The notes beneath the pieces are model-generated. The model was given only the letters and a program-made list of their open reading frames with translations, was not told where the DNA came from and made no database searches. From NCBI GenBank assembly GCA_963722575.1, contig CAVRNR010000006.1:248001-312000 (forward strand): a DNA stretch of 64,000 nt. The letters run 5' to 3'. This DNA is from Fen-178 sp963722575. Its GTDB lineage: Bacteria; Acidobacteriota; Terriglobia; Bryobacterales; Bryobacteraceae. A program made the translations under genes and the position numbers. Shown here piece by piece: positions 9,069 through 17,229 of the stretch (its first letter is position 1; every line of letters starts with the position of its first letter).

Positions 9069-9311
9069 TGGCTCAAACAACCCGGTCACCGCGCCCGCGG
9101 GGTCCTCAATAATCGAGTAGCGCCCCGGGCCGCGCGCGTGACAAATGCCCGCCACAGGCTGCACCCCACTGGGCGGCGTCATACAGTAATCCTCGTAGCC
9201 ACCCATGGCGACGGGCGAAGGGACCCACCCGGTGACGTGCTGGTAGAAATAGCGAATCACCCCGGCGTTGGGAACCGTAAGATCAATCCAGCCGATCTGG
9301 CCTTCCTCCAT
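9057..9311 (-). CDS. VOC/glyoxalase-superfamily protein with an internal deletion
   Basis: 84 residues. The start (GWIDLTVPNAGVIRYFYQHV, then GWxxxPVAMGGYEDYCMTPP and PVAGICHARG) and the end (RYSIIEDPAGAVTGLFEP) are those of a single-domain glyoxalase-like protein of about 120 residues. The segment that normally joins them (a WLxYIxVxDLDAS strand-helix and a GG turn, some 35-40 residues) is absent: ICHARG runs straight into PGRYSII. The reading frame is kept. Without the middle strands the fold is probably non-functional, so this is a deletion mutant, an assembly collapse or a novel minimal form. Confidence 0.7.
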   Translation of the reverse strand: MEEGQIGWIDLTVPNAGVIRYFYQHVTGWVPSPVAMGGYEDYCMTPPSGVQPVAGICHARGPGRYSIIEDPAGAVTGLFEPSGQ

Positions 9312-9345
9312 TACGGAAGTATAGCTCGAAACCGGTCAGCTTCTC

Positions 9346-9732
9346 TTAACCGGTCACTTGAATTGACTCGGCCACATCGCCCTTGCGCTCGGGAACGAAA
9401 TGAACGGAAGTGCCCTCCTTGGTGCGCGAGGCCAGGTCATTCAGCTTGAGGCTGTGGTCACCCGACCAGATCCGCGTCGAGGGGGTCACGATCAGATCGA
9501 ACGGAGTTCCGCTGGCGTCCATGACAACCACGCGGTGCTCGGCGGTATTCACCATCGCGATCTTTCCCGACAGGCTCTCCGCCGGCCAGGCGCTTCGTGC
9601 CTTCTTGGCAGCCATCGTGGCTGTCTTGTGGACCGCGGGCGCCGACTTTACCGCGGCGGTCGCGGGGACCGAAAGCAGAAGCGCGCAAGCCGCGGCGCCC
9701 AGCATGCTCCACATGATTCGACTTCTCATCAT
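9346..9732 (-). CDS. Small exported protein of unknown function
   Basis: 128 residues with a clear signal peptide (MMRSRIMWSMLGAAACALLLSVPATAA). The mature part has an Ala/Lys-rich linker (30-50) and a small beta-rich domain: SGKIAMVNTAEHRVVVMD, then a TPFDLIVTPSTRIW segment and a C-terminal strand. The pattern of a short OB-like domain (modulating strands, DASG turn) recalls DUF5666-type exported proteins, but I cannot assign it firmly. GGAGGTG lies just upstream of the ATG on the minus strand. Monocistronic. Confidence 0.6.
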   Translation of the reverse strand: MMRSRIMWSMLGAAACALLLSVPATAAVKSAPAVHKTATMAAKKARSAWPAESLSGKIAMVNTAEHRVVVMDASGTPFDLIVTPSTRIWSGDHSLKLNDLASRTKEGTSVHFVPERKGDVAESIQVTG

Positions 9733-9817
9733 TCACCTCCAAAATGCCAGTATTAAAACGGCGCTATCACGGCAAGCGCCGGTTCACCCGGCGATGCCGT
9801 GATTCGCGTTCATGCGC

Positions 9818-10411
9818 TTACGAGGAGGACTTCACTCCCAAGTCCGTCCTCAATTCTTGGTATTCCGGCTGAACTTTGGCGTAACTGACGGCGTGGTCCA
9901 CGGAATGTTTGAGGCTCTCGGCCTGCTTATAGAGATTGTTAACGTACGTCTGGTAGGTGGAGAGCCACAAAGCGTGCTGGTTCTGGCTTCCGAACAGGAT
10001 GGCGTCCGTGGCGTCATCGGCCATCAGGCGCAACGTCGTCCCGATGCGATCGATGGTTCTCTGTTGCCAGGGCGTGTCTACGCGGCGAATGGCCTCAAGA
10101 CGGCACATCTTTTGACCCATATCGTCGATCAGCGACGAAACCTGGGTTAGCTCGTCGGCGTTGGAATACCAACTGAGTTCGGAACTCTCCGGAAAGCTCT
10201 GCAGCTTCGCCGCGTGAGTGGAGGCCTGCTGGGCGTCCAGTTGAATGTCCCGGAAAATGCCATCGGTCTCCTTCTGAAAGTTCCACGTGTAGGAAGCGGG
10301 GGTCACTTTGCCTACGGGGCACCCACGGGCCGACGACATTGCCGCCATGGCCGGAAAGGCCGCCATCGCGGCATAGACACATCCGCTCACCAATAAAGTC
10401 TTTAGTCTCAT
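9818..10411 (-). CDS. Exported helical protein of unknown function
   Basis: 197 residues from the ATG at 10411 (MRLKTLLVSGCVYAAMAAFP), preferred over an ATG ten codons upstream because GAGGAGGG stands 6-13 bases before it. A signal peptide at 1-24 is followed by a predominantly helical domain rich in Gln, Asp and aromatic residues. Two Cys are visible in the mature part (RGCPVGK and KMCRLEA), which could form a disulfide in the periplasm. It may be one of the cytochrome-like or DUF four-helix proteins, but there is no CxxCH. Function unknown. Confidence 0.6.
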   Translation of the reverse strand: MRLKTLLVSGCVYAAMAAFPAMAAMSSARGCPVGKVTPASYTWNFQKETDGIFRDIQLDAQQASTHAAKLQSFPESSELSWYSNADELTQVSSLIDDMGQKMCRLEAIRRVDTPWQQRTIDRIGTTLRLMADDATDAILFGSQNQHALWLSTYQTYVNNLYKQAESLKHSVDHAVSYAKVQPEYQELRTDLGVKSSS

Positions 10412-10529
10412 GGAATCCCTCCTCTGGGTTCTGTTCTTCACTGCTACTTAATTAGATGCGGCGGAGAGGAGGCCCATGTAAAAATTCCGTAAATTATGCG
10501 AGCTCGCAGGCAAATGCGAAAGCCCGCTC

Positions 10530-13500
10530 TTACTCTACGTTGAACCCTTCCACCACCATGCGCGGGTTCTCGCCGCGCGTGTCGGCATCGGCTAGCTCCG
10601 TGCGGATGGTGCGCCGCTCGCCGGGCATCAGGGCAATATAGTTGTCGCTGTAAAGCGTGGGCAAAATGCGGTCGCCGGTTCTTTCGCGGACCGCCTTCAA
10701 GCGCACCATCAGGGCCGGCTGCGCCGAGACGTTGTGTAACTCAGTGGTCAACAGCCAGCGGGCGCCCTGATGCTCCGCGCGCGTCGTGGATTCCACCCTG
10801 ACTTTCGGCAAATCGCGGATGGCGCGGTAATTCCCGTCCTCGACGCCGCGCCAATAAAAATTCTCGGATACCGTGTCGCTACCGCGCGTCAGCTTCAAAC
10901 GGATGAAGTGAACGGCAGTCAGGCCGGACGGGTATTCCATCTTGATGGGCGATACTGTGCTGTCCTCGGCGCTATCCACCGTGGCCGTCTTTTCCCACTG
11001 CGGAGAGCCGTCCAGGTTCAGAATTTCCACGCGCGCGGTCAAGCCGCGGGCCTCGCCGCCACTGTAGTTCACCACCTCGATGGTGTCGGCCGACGGGTTC
11101 CACTGAATGTGCAGCGGCTCGGACGCCTTCTTCGCCCCGAAATACGCGGCGGTCGGCTCGAAGTAATAGTCGTAGGTCTGCCACACGAACGACGGCCAGC
11201 ACGGATGGCTCATCCAGATCAGCAGGCCCATGCGGTTCTTGCTTTGCGCCTCGAACATGGCGCGGTAGCCTTCATAGTTCACGAATTGGGCCAGCGTCAC
11301 CCAATCGGCGGCGTTGGTGGCGCCGCCATAGGCCGTGTCGATGCGGCTGCGGAACGCCGCGCCGCCTTGCGCGCCGTTGAGCGAGAAATCGTGGATGCCC
11401 CATACGTCGCCCTGCGGCCACATCGCCGCCTCCGGCATCATCAGCTTCAGACTTTCGATGGTGGGAATGTTGGGCATGCCCATCTCGCTGTGCAGCTTGA
11501 GCATTGCCCGATCGAAGTAGGATTTCAGCGGCATGGCGCGGTAGGGGCCGCCGCCGCTGACCAGGCCCTGGGAGGAGCTGGGGATGTAGCGAATGTCCGG
11601 GTGCAGTTCGGCCAGCAGTTTGCGGATGCCGTCTTCGAGCGGCGGGGGCGGGGAGCCTTCGTTGCGGCCGCAATACAGGCCCATCGCGGGGTGGTTGCGT
11701 ATGCGCAGGAGCGTGTCGCGGACGTTGCGCAGGAACATGTCGTTGTCTTCGGGGTTGGGGCCGTCGACGGGGTTGGCCAGCCAGAAATCCTGCCACACCA
11801 CGATGCCGTATCGGTCGCAGGCGTCGTAGAAGGCGTCGTCGCCGGTTTGTCCCACCCAGTTGCGGATCATGGTGAAGTGCATGTCGCGGTGGTAGCGCAC
11901 GGCGATGTCGTATTCGCGCGCGCGATAGCGCAGCATGGATTCGGGGAAGCCCCAGTTGCCGCCGCGCGCGATGAAGCGGCGGCCGTTGATGAAGATCTTC
12001 AACGCGCCGCCGTCTTCGGTGTAGGTGAATTGGCGGATGCCGGCGTGGAAGCGTTTCGTATCGGACACCGCTCCCCGGCGGTCGCGGCTCAGTAACATTA
12101 CGTCGTAGAGGTTGGCGTCGCCGTAGCCGGCGGGCCACCAGAGCTTGGGGTTAGGGACATGCAGCGATTGCGCGATGGTCTTCTGGGAGGACGGGTCGAG
12201 CGTCACGGGCGCTTCGAACGGCACGTTGCCGAAACGGCCGCTGAACGTTCCGGTCCACGGCCGGGCTTCGTGGTTGCGGAGGGTCGCTTCGATGGTGACT
12301 TCTCCGCTGGTCGTTGTCGTGACGAAAGGACTCTCGATGGTCACCGGGCCGGTGAAGTCAAGCTCGACGCCGGCCCAGATGCCGGTGTTGCGGCCGCGGA
12401 TGGTGGGGATCCAGTCCCAGCCGATGGAGGCGTGGTAAGTGGGGTTGTCGGCCCCCAGCGCGCCGCCGTTCAGCCCGGGGCTTTCGAAGGTCTTCTCCTT
12501 GGCGCTGCCGGGCGTGGCGTTCTTCTCCACGCGCACGGCCAGCGCGTTCTTCGCGCCGGAGCGCAGGTAGCCCGTGACGTCGAACCGCCCGCGCATGAAG
12601 CCGCCTTCGATGCGGCCGATCTTCTCGCCGTTCAGGTAGACCTCGGCCTTCCAGTTGATGCCGTCGAAGTTCAGCCAGACGTGCCGCCCGGTGGCGATGG
12701 GCGGCACGGCGAACTCGTTGCGATACCAGAAATCGGCGTAGAAGAACGAGTCCGAAATCGCGAGTTGATTATCGCCGAAGTTGGGATCGGGGAGCGCCCC
12801 GGCGTTCCAGTAGCTCGAAAGGACCGTGGCGGGGACGGTGGCCACCAGCCAGTCCTGGTCCTGGAATCCGGGCTGGGAGAGCGTTTCGCCGCTGGCCGTC
12901 ACCAGCGAATCGCGCTGGATGCGCCACGCGCCGCCGCTCAGGCCGGATGCGGGTTTCGGGCGCGCCACCGGTCCCCCGCGGCCGTAGACTTCGAGCTCGC
13001 TCAAAATGTAGCCTTCGGGCGAGGCCGGCTTGGTGAGCAGCACGCGCACGTAGCGCGCCTTCACGGGCTGCGCGAGTTTGAAATCGTCGGCGGCGGGCAG
13101 GGCTTCGACGGTGGTCCAGGTGGCGGCGTCGTCGGAAGTCTGAAGCGCGCCTTCGGCGGGCCGGCGAATCCAGGAAAGCGCCACGCGGTCGAAGGTGCAC
13201 GCGGCGCCGAGGTCCACGTAGACCCACTCCTCGCCGGCGCCGGCGGGCATCCAGGCGCTGGTGAAGTGGTACGGGCCGCCCACTTCCACGCGGCGGTCCT
13301 CGCGGAAGAACGCGACTTCAGCCACGCGCCAGGTGGTGGCGCTGGGGGCGTCGAATTCGACGCGGTAGAAACGGGCGTGAGCGGGGGCAGGGAACTGGAC
13401 GGCGCACTTGCCGGAATCGCGGCCGAGTTCGTTCCACTGCTGGGCGTCGTCGGAAGCGGTGACGGCGCACGTCCAACCCTCGGCCTGCGCGCGGGCCTCT

Positions 13501-13907
13501 ACCGCGATGCGATCGACCTCCAGCGGAGAATCGCCGCCGGCCAACTCGAACTGCACCCAGGCGTTCGTCCCGCGAAGCTCCACGGTGCTGACGGGGTTGT
13601 GGTCCAGCATCAGTTCGCGCTGGTTCTTCTTGAGCACGCCCTGCTGGCTGGTGGAGGTCGAGAGCCAGCGCGGGAGGCTGGTCTCTTTGATGCCGTCGGT
13701 CACCAACTGCGCCGTGAGGTTGTAGTCGTAGGCGCTGGATTGGTAGGCCGGACGATGGAGCGCCAGGTTGCGGTAGGTGGTGTCGGGGACCAGCGTGGGG
13801 GCGAAATCCTGACTGGGGTCGCCGGGATAGACGCCGATGCCGCGCGTGTAGGGCTGCGCATGAAGAATGGATGCAGCCAGCAAGGTGAGAAGAACGATGC
13901 GGTTCAT
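10530..13907 (-). CDS. Large exported GH2 enzyme (exo-beta-glucosaminidase/mannosidase-like) with F5/8C modules
   Basis: 1125 residues. After a signal peptide (1-18) come one or two discoidin/F5-8C-like carbohydrate-binding modules (about 40-310, closing with ARYVRVLLTKP and ILSELEVYG). Then follow the GH2 sugar-binding domain (about 325-500), an Ig-like domain (about 505-610) and the TIM barrel (about 620-920). The barrel shows NWGFPESMLRYR, MIRNWVGQTGDDAFYDACD, the acid/base Glu in YCGRNEGSP and a likely nucleophile Glu in KLHSEMGMP. The order and motifs resemble CsxA-type exo-beta-D-glucosaminidases, but mannose or glucuronate substrates cannot be excluded. It is the last gene of the minus-strand run, separated from argR by a perfect palindrome. 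Confidence 0.85.
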   Translation of the reverse strand: MNRIVLLTLLAASILHAQPYTRGIGVYPGDPSQDFAPTLVPDTTYRNLALHRPAYQSSAYDYNLTAQLVTDGIKETSLPRWLSTSTSQQGVLKKNQRELMLDHNPVSTVELRGTNAWVQFELAGGDSPLEVDRIAVEARAQAEGWTCAVTASDDAQQWNELGRDSGKCAVQFPAPAHARFYRVEFDAPSATTWRVAEVAFFREDRRVEVGGPYHFTSAWMPAGAGEEWVYVDLGAACTFDRVALSWIRRPAEGALQTSDDAATWTTVEALPAADDFKLAQPVKARYVRVLLTKPASPEGYILSELEVYGRGGPVARPKPASGLSGGAWRIQRDSLVTASGETLSQPGFQDQDWLVATVPATVLSSYWNAGALPDPNFGDNQLAISDSFFYADFWYRNEFAVPPIATGRHVWLNFDGINWKAEVYLNGEKIGRIEGGFMRGRFDVTGYLRSGAKNALAVRVEKNATPGSAKEKTFESPGLNGGALGADNPTYHASIGWDWIPTIRGRNTGIWAGVELDFTGPVTIESPFVTTTTSGEVTIEATLRNHEARPWTGTFSGRFGNVPFEAPVTLDPSSQKTIAQSLHVPNPKLWWPAGYGDANLYDVMLLSRDRRGAVSDTKRFHAGIRQFTYTEDGGALKIFINGRRFIARGGNWGFPESMLRYRAREYDIAVRYHRDMHFTMIRNWVGQTGDDAFYDACDRYGIVVWQDFWLANPVDGPNPEDNDMFLRNVRDTLLRIRNHPAMGLYCGRNEGSPPPPLEDGIRKLLAELHPDIRYIPSSSQGLVSGGGPYRAMPLKSYFDRAMLKLHSEMGMPNIPTIESLKLMMPEAAMWPQGDVWGIHDFSLNGAQGGAAFRSRIDTAYGGATNAADWVTLAQFVNYEGYRAMFEAQSKNRMGLLIWMSHPCWPSFVWQTYDYYFEPTAAYFGAKKASEPLHIQWNPSADTIEVVNYSGGEARGLTARVEILNLDGSPQWEKTATVDSAEDSTVSPIKMEYPSGLTAVHFIRLKLTRGSDTVSENFYWRGVEDGNYRAIRDLPKVRVESTTRAEHQGARWLLTTELHNVSAQPALMVRLKAVRERTGDRILPTLYSDNYIALMPGERRTIRTELADADTRGENPRMVVEGFNVE

Positions 13908-13925
13908 GACGGCAGTATTCTAGCA

Positions 13926-13975
13926 GGGAAAAGGGGACAGACGCATTTTCTAAAATGCGTCTGTCCCCTTTTCCC
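13926..13975. repeat. Perfect 50-bp palindrome of REP/RAYT type
   Basis: Two 24-nt arms (13926-13949 and 13952-13975) are exact reverse complements around a 2-base centre. The core is AAAAGGGGACAGACGCATTT. Sequences with the GGGGACAGAC core are widespread palindromic REP-like units mobilised by REP-associated Y1 transposases (known from other genomes; no such transposase is in this window). The palindrome fills nearly the whole gap between argR and the GH2 gene and would fold into a very stable hairpin, possibly ending the arg transcript. Confidence 0.9.
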
Positions 13976-13976
13976 T

Positions 13977-14414
13977 TTAGCTTCTTTCCAGCAGCTCCAG
14001 CAGCTTCTCTTGCACGGATTCGCCGGTGGGGGTGTCGGTGGTGATAACCAGAATGGTGTCGTCGCCGGCAATGGTGCCGACCACTTCGGGCCACTCCTCG
14101 TTGTCGAGCGCCACCGCCACCGAGTTGGCGTGGCCGGGAGAGGTCTTGAGCACCACCAGGTTCTGCGCGCGCAGGACGTTTTTCAGGAACTCGGCGGCCA
14201 GCAGCGAGAACTGCGGGCCGGTCTCCTCGGGCGCCATTTCCTGGTAGCCCTCCCGGGTCTTCACCAGGCGCAAGTCGCGTATGTCGCGCGAGAGCGTCAC
14301 CTGGGTGGCGGCGATGCCTTGATTCTTCAACTCCTGGGCCAGCTCATCTTGTGTCGAGATGCGCTTGCCGCGAATCAGTTTCAGGATCTGTCCTTGGCGA
14401 TAGGTTTTCGTCAT
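13977..14414 (-). CDS. argR: Arginine repressor ArgR
   Basis: 145 residues, close to the usual ~150. The N-terminal winged helix has the recognition segment ATQVTLSRDIRDL (about 37-49). The C-terminal hexamerisation and arginine-binding domain carries GTIAGDDTILV, the signature GTxAGDDT. The ATG at 14414 overlaps the TGA of argH (ATGA), so it is translated as the last gene of argG-argH-argR. ArgR binds ARG boxes with arginine as co-repressor; two such boxes overlap the argF promoter at 18188-18225, so it probably represses this cluster. Confidence 0.95.
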   Translation of the reverse strand: MTKTYRQGQILKLIRGKRISTQDELAQELKNQGIAATQVTLSRDIRDLRLVKTREGYQEMAPEETGPQFSLLAAEFLKNVLRAQNLVVLKTSPGHANSVAVALDNEEWPEVVGTIAGDDTILVITTDTPTGESVQEKLLELLERS

Positions 14415-15781
14415 ACGTTCATCTCAGAGAGGCGCTGGCGGGCGGCGGCCAGCGCGGCAGCTACGGATTGGGGGCCGGTTCCGCCCGGGATTTCGCGCGA
14501 TTTCATACCGCGCTTCGGGTCGAGCAGCGCCGCGAAATCGCCGGTGAATTCCGGTGCGAAGCGCTGCATGTCTTCCGCGGTCCAGTCGGCGGGCTTCTTG
14601 CCGCTGCGCACGCTTTCCAGCACGAAGCGGCCGGCCAGTTGGTGCGCCTGGTGAAAGGGCATGCCGGCGCGTGCCAGGGCCTCCGCCAGGTCGGTGGCCA
14701 CCACCCAGCTTTCTTCGGCGGCGGCCGCGGGCGCGGCGGGGTTCAGCTTCACGGATTGAATGACCGCGCCCGCCATTTCGAGCGAGCCGGCCAACTGATC
14801 GGCGGCTTCGAAGAGCGGGACCTTGTCCTCCTGCATGTCGCGATTGTACGTCATGGGCAGGCCCTTCATGGTCGCCATCAGAGAGACGAGGCAGCCCACG
14901 ACCCGCCCGCTTTTGCCGCGGATCAGCTCCAGTGAATCGGGATTCTTCTTTTGCGGCATGAGGCTCGAGCCGCTGGTGACGGCGTCGGCCAGCTCCAGCC
15001 AGCCGAACTCTTCGCTCGAATAGAGAATCCAGTCTTCGGCCAGACGGCTGAGGTGAATCATGGTAACGCTGGCGGCGTAGACGAAGTCCAGCACGAAATC
15101 GCGATCGGCGGAAACGTCCATGCTGTTGCGCGTGATGGACGCGAAGCCGAGGTCCCGCGCCATGGCTTCGCGGTCGAAGGGAAAGCCGCTGCCGGCTAGC
15201 GCGCCGGAGCCCAGCGGCAGCACGTTGGCGCGCGCGCGTGCCTGGCTGAAGCGCTCCGCGTCGCGCGCGAACATTTCGAAATAGGCCAGCAGGTAGTGCG
15301 GCCAGAGCACGGCTTGCGCGCGGCGCAGGTGGGTGTAGCCGGGAATAACGGCGTCGGGCGAGCGCCAGGCAAGGTCGAGCAGCGCGCCCATCACCCCACC
15401 CAGCAGCGCGCGCACGCGGCCGAACTCCTCGCGCAGCCACAGGCGCGTATCGAGCGAGACCTGCTCATTGCGGCTGCGGCCAGTGTGGATCTTGTCGGCT
15501 ACCGGGCCAGCGCGCTCCTTCAACTTGCGAATGACATACGTGTGGATGTCTTCATCGGCGGCGTTGGGGTCGACCGGTTCCCGGCGGATCTCATCGAAGG
15601 CCGCGACAATCCGCTCGCGCTCTTCGGCCGTCAGAATGCCAACCCGCTCCAACGCGCGCGCGAACGCCTGCGAGCCGCGTATATCGGCATCCAGGAGCCT
15701 CCGGTCGAAATTGAGAGACTCCGAGAAACGCTCGAAGACCTCGGACGGTCCCGATTCAAAACGCCCGCCCCAGAGTTTCAT
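14411..15781 (-). CDS. argH: Argininosuccinate lyase
   Basis: 456 residues from the ATG at 15781 (MKLWGGRFESGP, the usual ArgH opening). It catalyses the last step of arginine synthesis, splitting argininosuccinate into arginine and fumarate. The superfamily signature GSSLMPQKKNPD (catalytic Ser loop), TGRSRNEQ and GYTHLRRAQ are all present. An upstream extension of the frame was discarded because it runs antisense-like through argG. The start overlaps the argG stop (ATGA), and its stop overlaps the argR start in the same way, giving a tightly coupled argG-argH-argR unit. Confidence 0.97.
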   Translation of the reverse strand: MKLWGGRFESGPSEVFERFSESLNFDRRLLDADIRGSQAFARALERVGILTAEERERIVAAFDEIRREPVDPNAADEDIHTYVIRKLKERAGPVADKIHTGRSRNEQVSLDTRLWLREEFGRVRALLGGVMGALLDLAWRSPDAVIPGYTHLRRAQAVLWPHYLLAYFEMFARDAERFSQARARANVLPLGSGALAGSGFPFDREAMARDLGFASITRNSMDVSADRDFVLDFVYAASVTMIHLSRLAEDWILYSSEEFGWLELADAVTSGSSLMPQKKNPDSLELIRGKSGRVVGCLVSLMATMKGLPMTYNRDMQEDKVPLFEAADQLAGSLEMAGAVIQSVKLNPAAPAAAAEESWVVATDLAEALARAGMPFHQAHQLAGRFVLESVRSGKKPADWTAEDMQRFAPEFTGDFAALLDPKRGMKSREIPGGTGPQSVAAALAAARQRLSEMNV

Positions 15782-16989
15782 TTGGGCTTGCCGGCGATGG
15801 CCGCCCGCACTTTGATCGGCAAACCGATCAGGTTGATGAAGCCCAGCGCGTCCTTCTGATCGTAGCTGGCGCCCATGGTGAAGCTCGCGATATCGAGCGA
15901 GTAGAGCGAGTAAGGCGACTGGCGCGAGAGCGGCTCGATGTTGCCCTTGTAAAGCCGCAGCTTCACCTCGCCGGTGGCGGTCTCGGTGACCTTCGCGAAA
16001 AACCCGTCGAGGGCCTCGCGCAGCGGTGTGAACCACAGGCCGTTGTAGACCATCTCGGCGTAATCGAGCGCCAGTTTCTGCTTGTAGTGGAGTGTGTTTT
16101 TGTCGAGCGTCAGCGCTTCCAGCTCGCGCATGGCGAACATGATGAGCGTGCCGCCGGGGGTCTCATAACAGCCGCGCGACTTCATGCCGACGAAGCGATT
16201 CTCCACCAGGTCGATGCGGCCGATGCCGTGCTCGGCGCCAATGCGGTTGAGGGTTTCGAGCAGCGCGACGGCGTTCATCTTCTTGCCATCGACCGTTACC
16301 GGGACGCCGTTTTCGAAACCGATGGCGACCTCGCCGGGTGTCGCGGGCGCGTCCGCGGGGCTCTTGGTGAGCATCCAGATGTCATCGGGCGCGGCGTTGG
16401 CCGGATTCTCGAGCGCGCCGCCCTCGTGCGAGATGTGCCAGATGTTGCGGTCCCGGCTGTAGATCTTGGTGGTGGAGGCGGAGATGGGCACGTGGTGCGC
16501 GCGCGCGTACTCGATGGCGTCCTCGCGCGAAACGATGGTCCACTCGCGCCACGGCGCGATCACCGCAAGCTGCGGCGCCAGGGCCTTGTAGGTGAGCTCG
16601 AAGCGCACCTGGTCGTTCCCCTTTCCCGTGCAGCCGTGCGCCAGCGCGTCGCAGCCGCTCTTGAGTGCCACCTCGACCTGCTTCTTGGCGAGCAGCGGGC
16701 GGGCGATGGAGGTGCCGAGCAGGTATTTGTGCTCGTAGACGCCGCCGGAGCGGACCAGCTTCCAGAGGTACTGCGAGACGAATTCCTCGCGCATATCCTC
16801 GATATAGACTTCCGAAGCGCCCGTTTTGCGGGCCTTCGCTTCGAGGCCGGTGAGTTCGTCGGCGCCCTGTCCGATATCGCCGCACACGGCCACCACCTGG
16901 CAGCCGTAGTTTTCCTTGAGCCACGGAATGATGACGGAGGTGTCGAGGCCCCCGGAATAGGCGAGAGCTACTTTTTTGGGTTTGTTCAT
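15778..16989 (-). CDS. argG: Argininosuccinate synthase
   Basis: 403 residues from the ATG at 16989. The PP-loop VALAYSGGLDTSVIIPWLKE near the N-terminus binds ATP. GCTGKGNDQVRFE and the C-terminal YDQKDALGFINL fit the family. It joins citrulline and aspartate to argininosuccinate. The start at 16989 is fixed by alignment of the PP-loop to the usual N-terminus; the frame extends 36 codons upstream into a hairpin cluster, which is not coding. It is the first gene of the overlapping argG-argH-argR unit and is separated from argF by 240 bp of palindromic repeats. Confidence 0.97.
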   Translation of the reverse strand: MNKPKKVALAYSGGLDTSVIIPWLKENYGCQVVAVCGDIGQGADELTGLEAKARKTGASEVYIEDMREEFVSQYLWKLVRSGGVYEHKYLLGTSIARPLLAKKQVEVALKSGCDALAHGCTGKGNDQVRFELTYKALAPQLAVIAPWREWTIVSREDAIEYARAHHVPISASTTKIYSRDRNIWHISHEGGALENPANAAPDDIWMLTKSPADAPATPGEVAIGFENGVPVTVDGKKMNAVALLETLNRIGAEHGIGRIDLVENRFVGMKSRGCYETPGGTLIMFAMRELEALTLDKNTLHYKQKLALDYAEMVYNGLWFTPLREALDGFFAKVTETATGEVKLRLYKGNIEPLSRQSPYSLYSLDIASFTMGASYDQKDALGFINLIGLPIKVRAAIAGKPK

Positions 16990-16999
16990 AAAGGTGTTA

Positions 17000-17185
17000 G
17001 CTCCGCAGGAGCGGTAGACTGTAGCCCACGGCGCAAGCCGTGGGAATAACCGCGAAAACAATCCAGCCCCGAAGGGGCGTAAGATGCTCTGGCCCAACTC
17101 TTCCGCCCCGTTCCGGGGCTTTCCGGCCGTTCTTCCAGTTCCCAGGGCTGACGCCCTGGGCTATGTTCTGTCGCCCTTTCGGGCT
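17000..17185. repeat. Cluster of six short hairpins between argF and argG
   Basis: Six small inverted repeats follow one another: CTCC/GGAG (about 17001), CCCACGGC-GCAA-GCCGTGGG (17027-17046), GCCCCGAAGGGGC (about 17066), GCCCCG-TTC-CGGGGC (about 17105), CCCAGGGC-TGAC-GCCCTGGG (17141-17160) and GCCCTTTCGGGC (about 17173). The spacing and shared GCCC/GGGC stems suggest one composite palindromic element. It could attenuate or process the transcript between argF and argG. No coding sequence is visible. Confidence 0.75.
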
Positions 17186-17229
17186 CAACACCAAAGTGAA
17201 CGGTATTGGGTCTTGGCATGAACTCATAC

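Noticed and set aside
12159..14654. 831-codon plus-strand open frame across the GH2, argR and argH genes
   Set aside because: It runs antisense through three well-supported genes and shows no family pattern.
17000..17185. Series of hairpins resembling a CRISPR array or tRNA cluster
   Set aside because: Stems differ in sequence, spacing is irregular, and no tRNA fold or cas gene is present.
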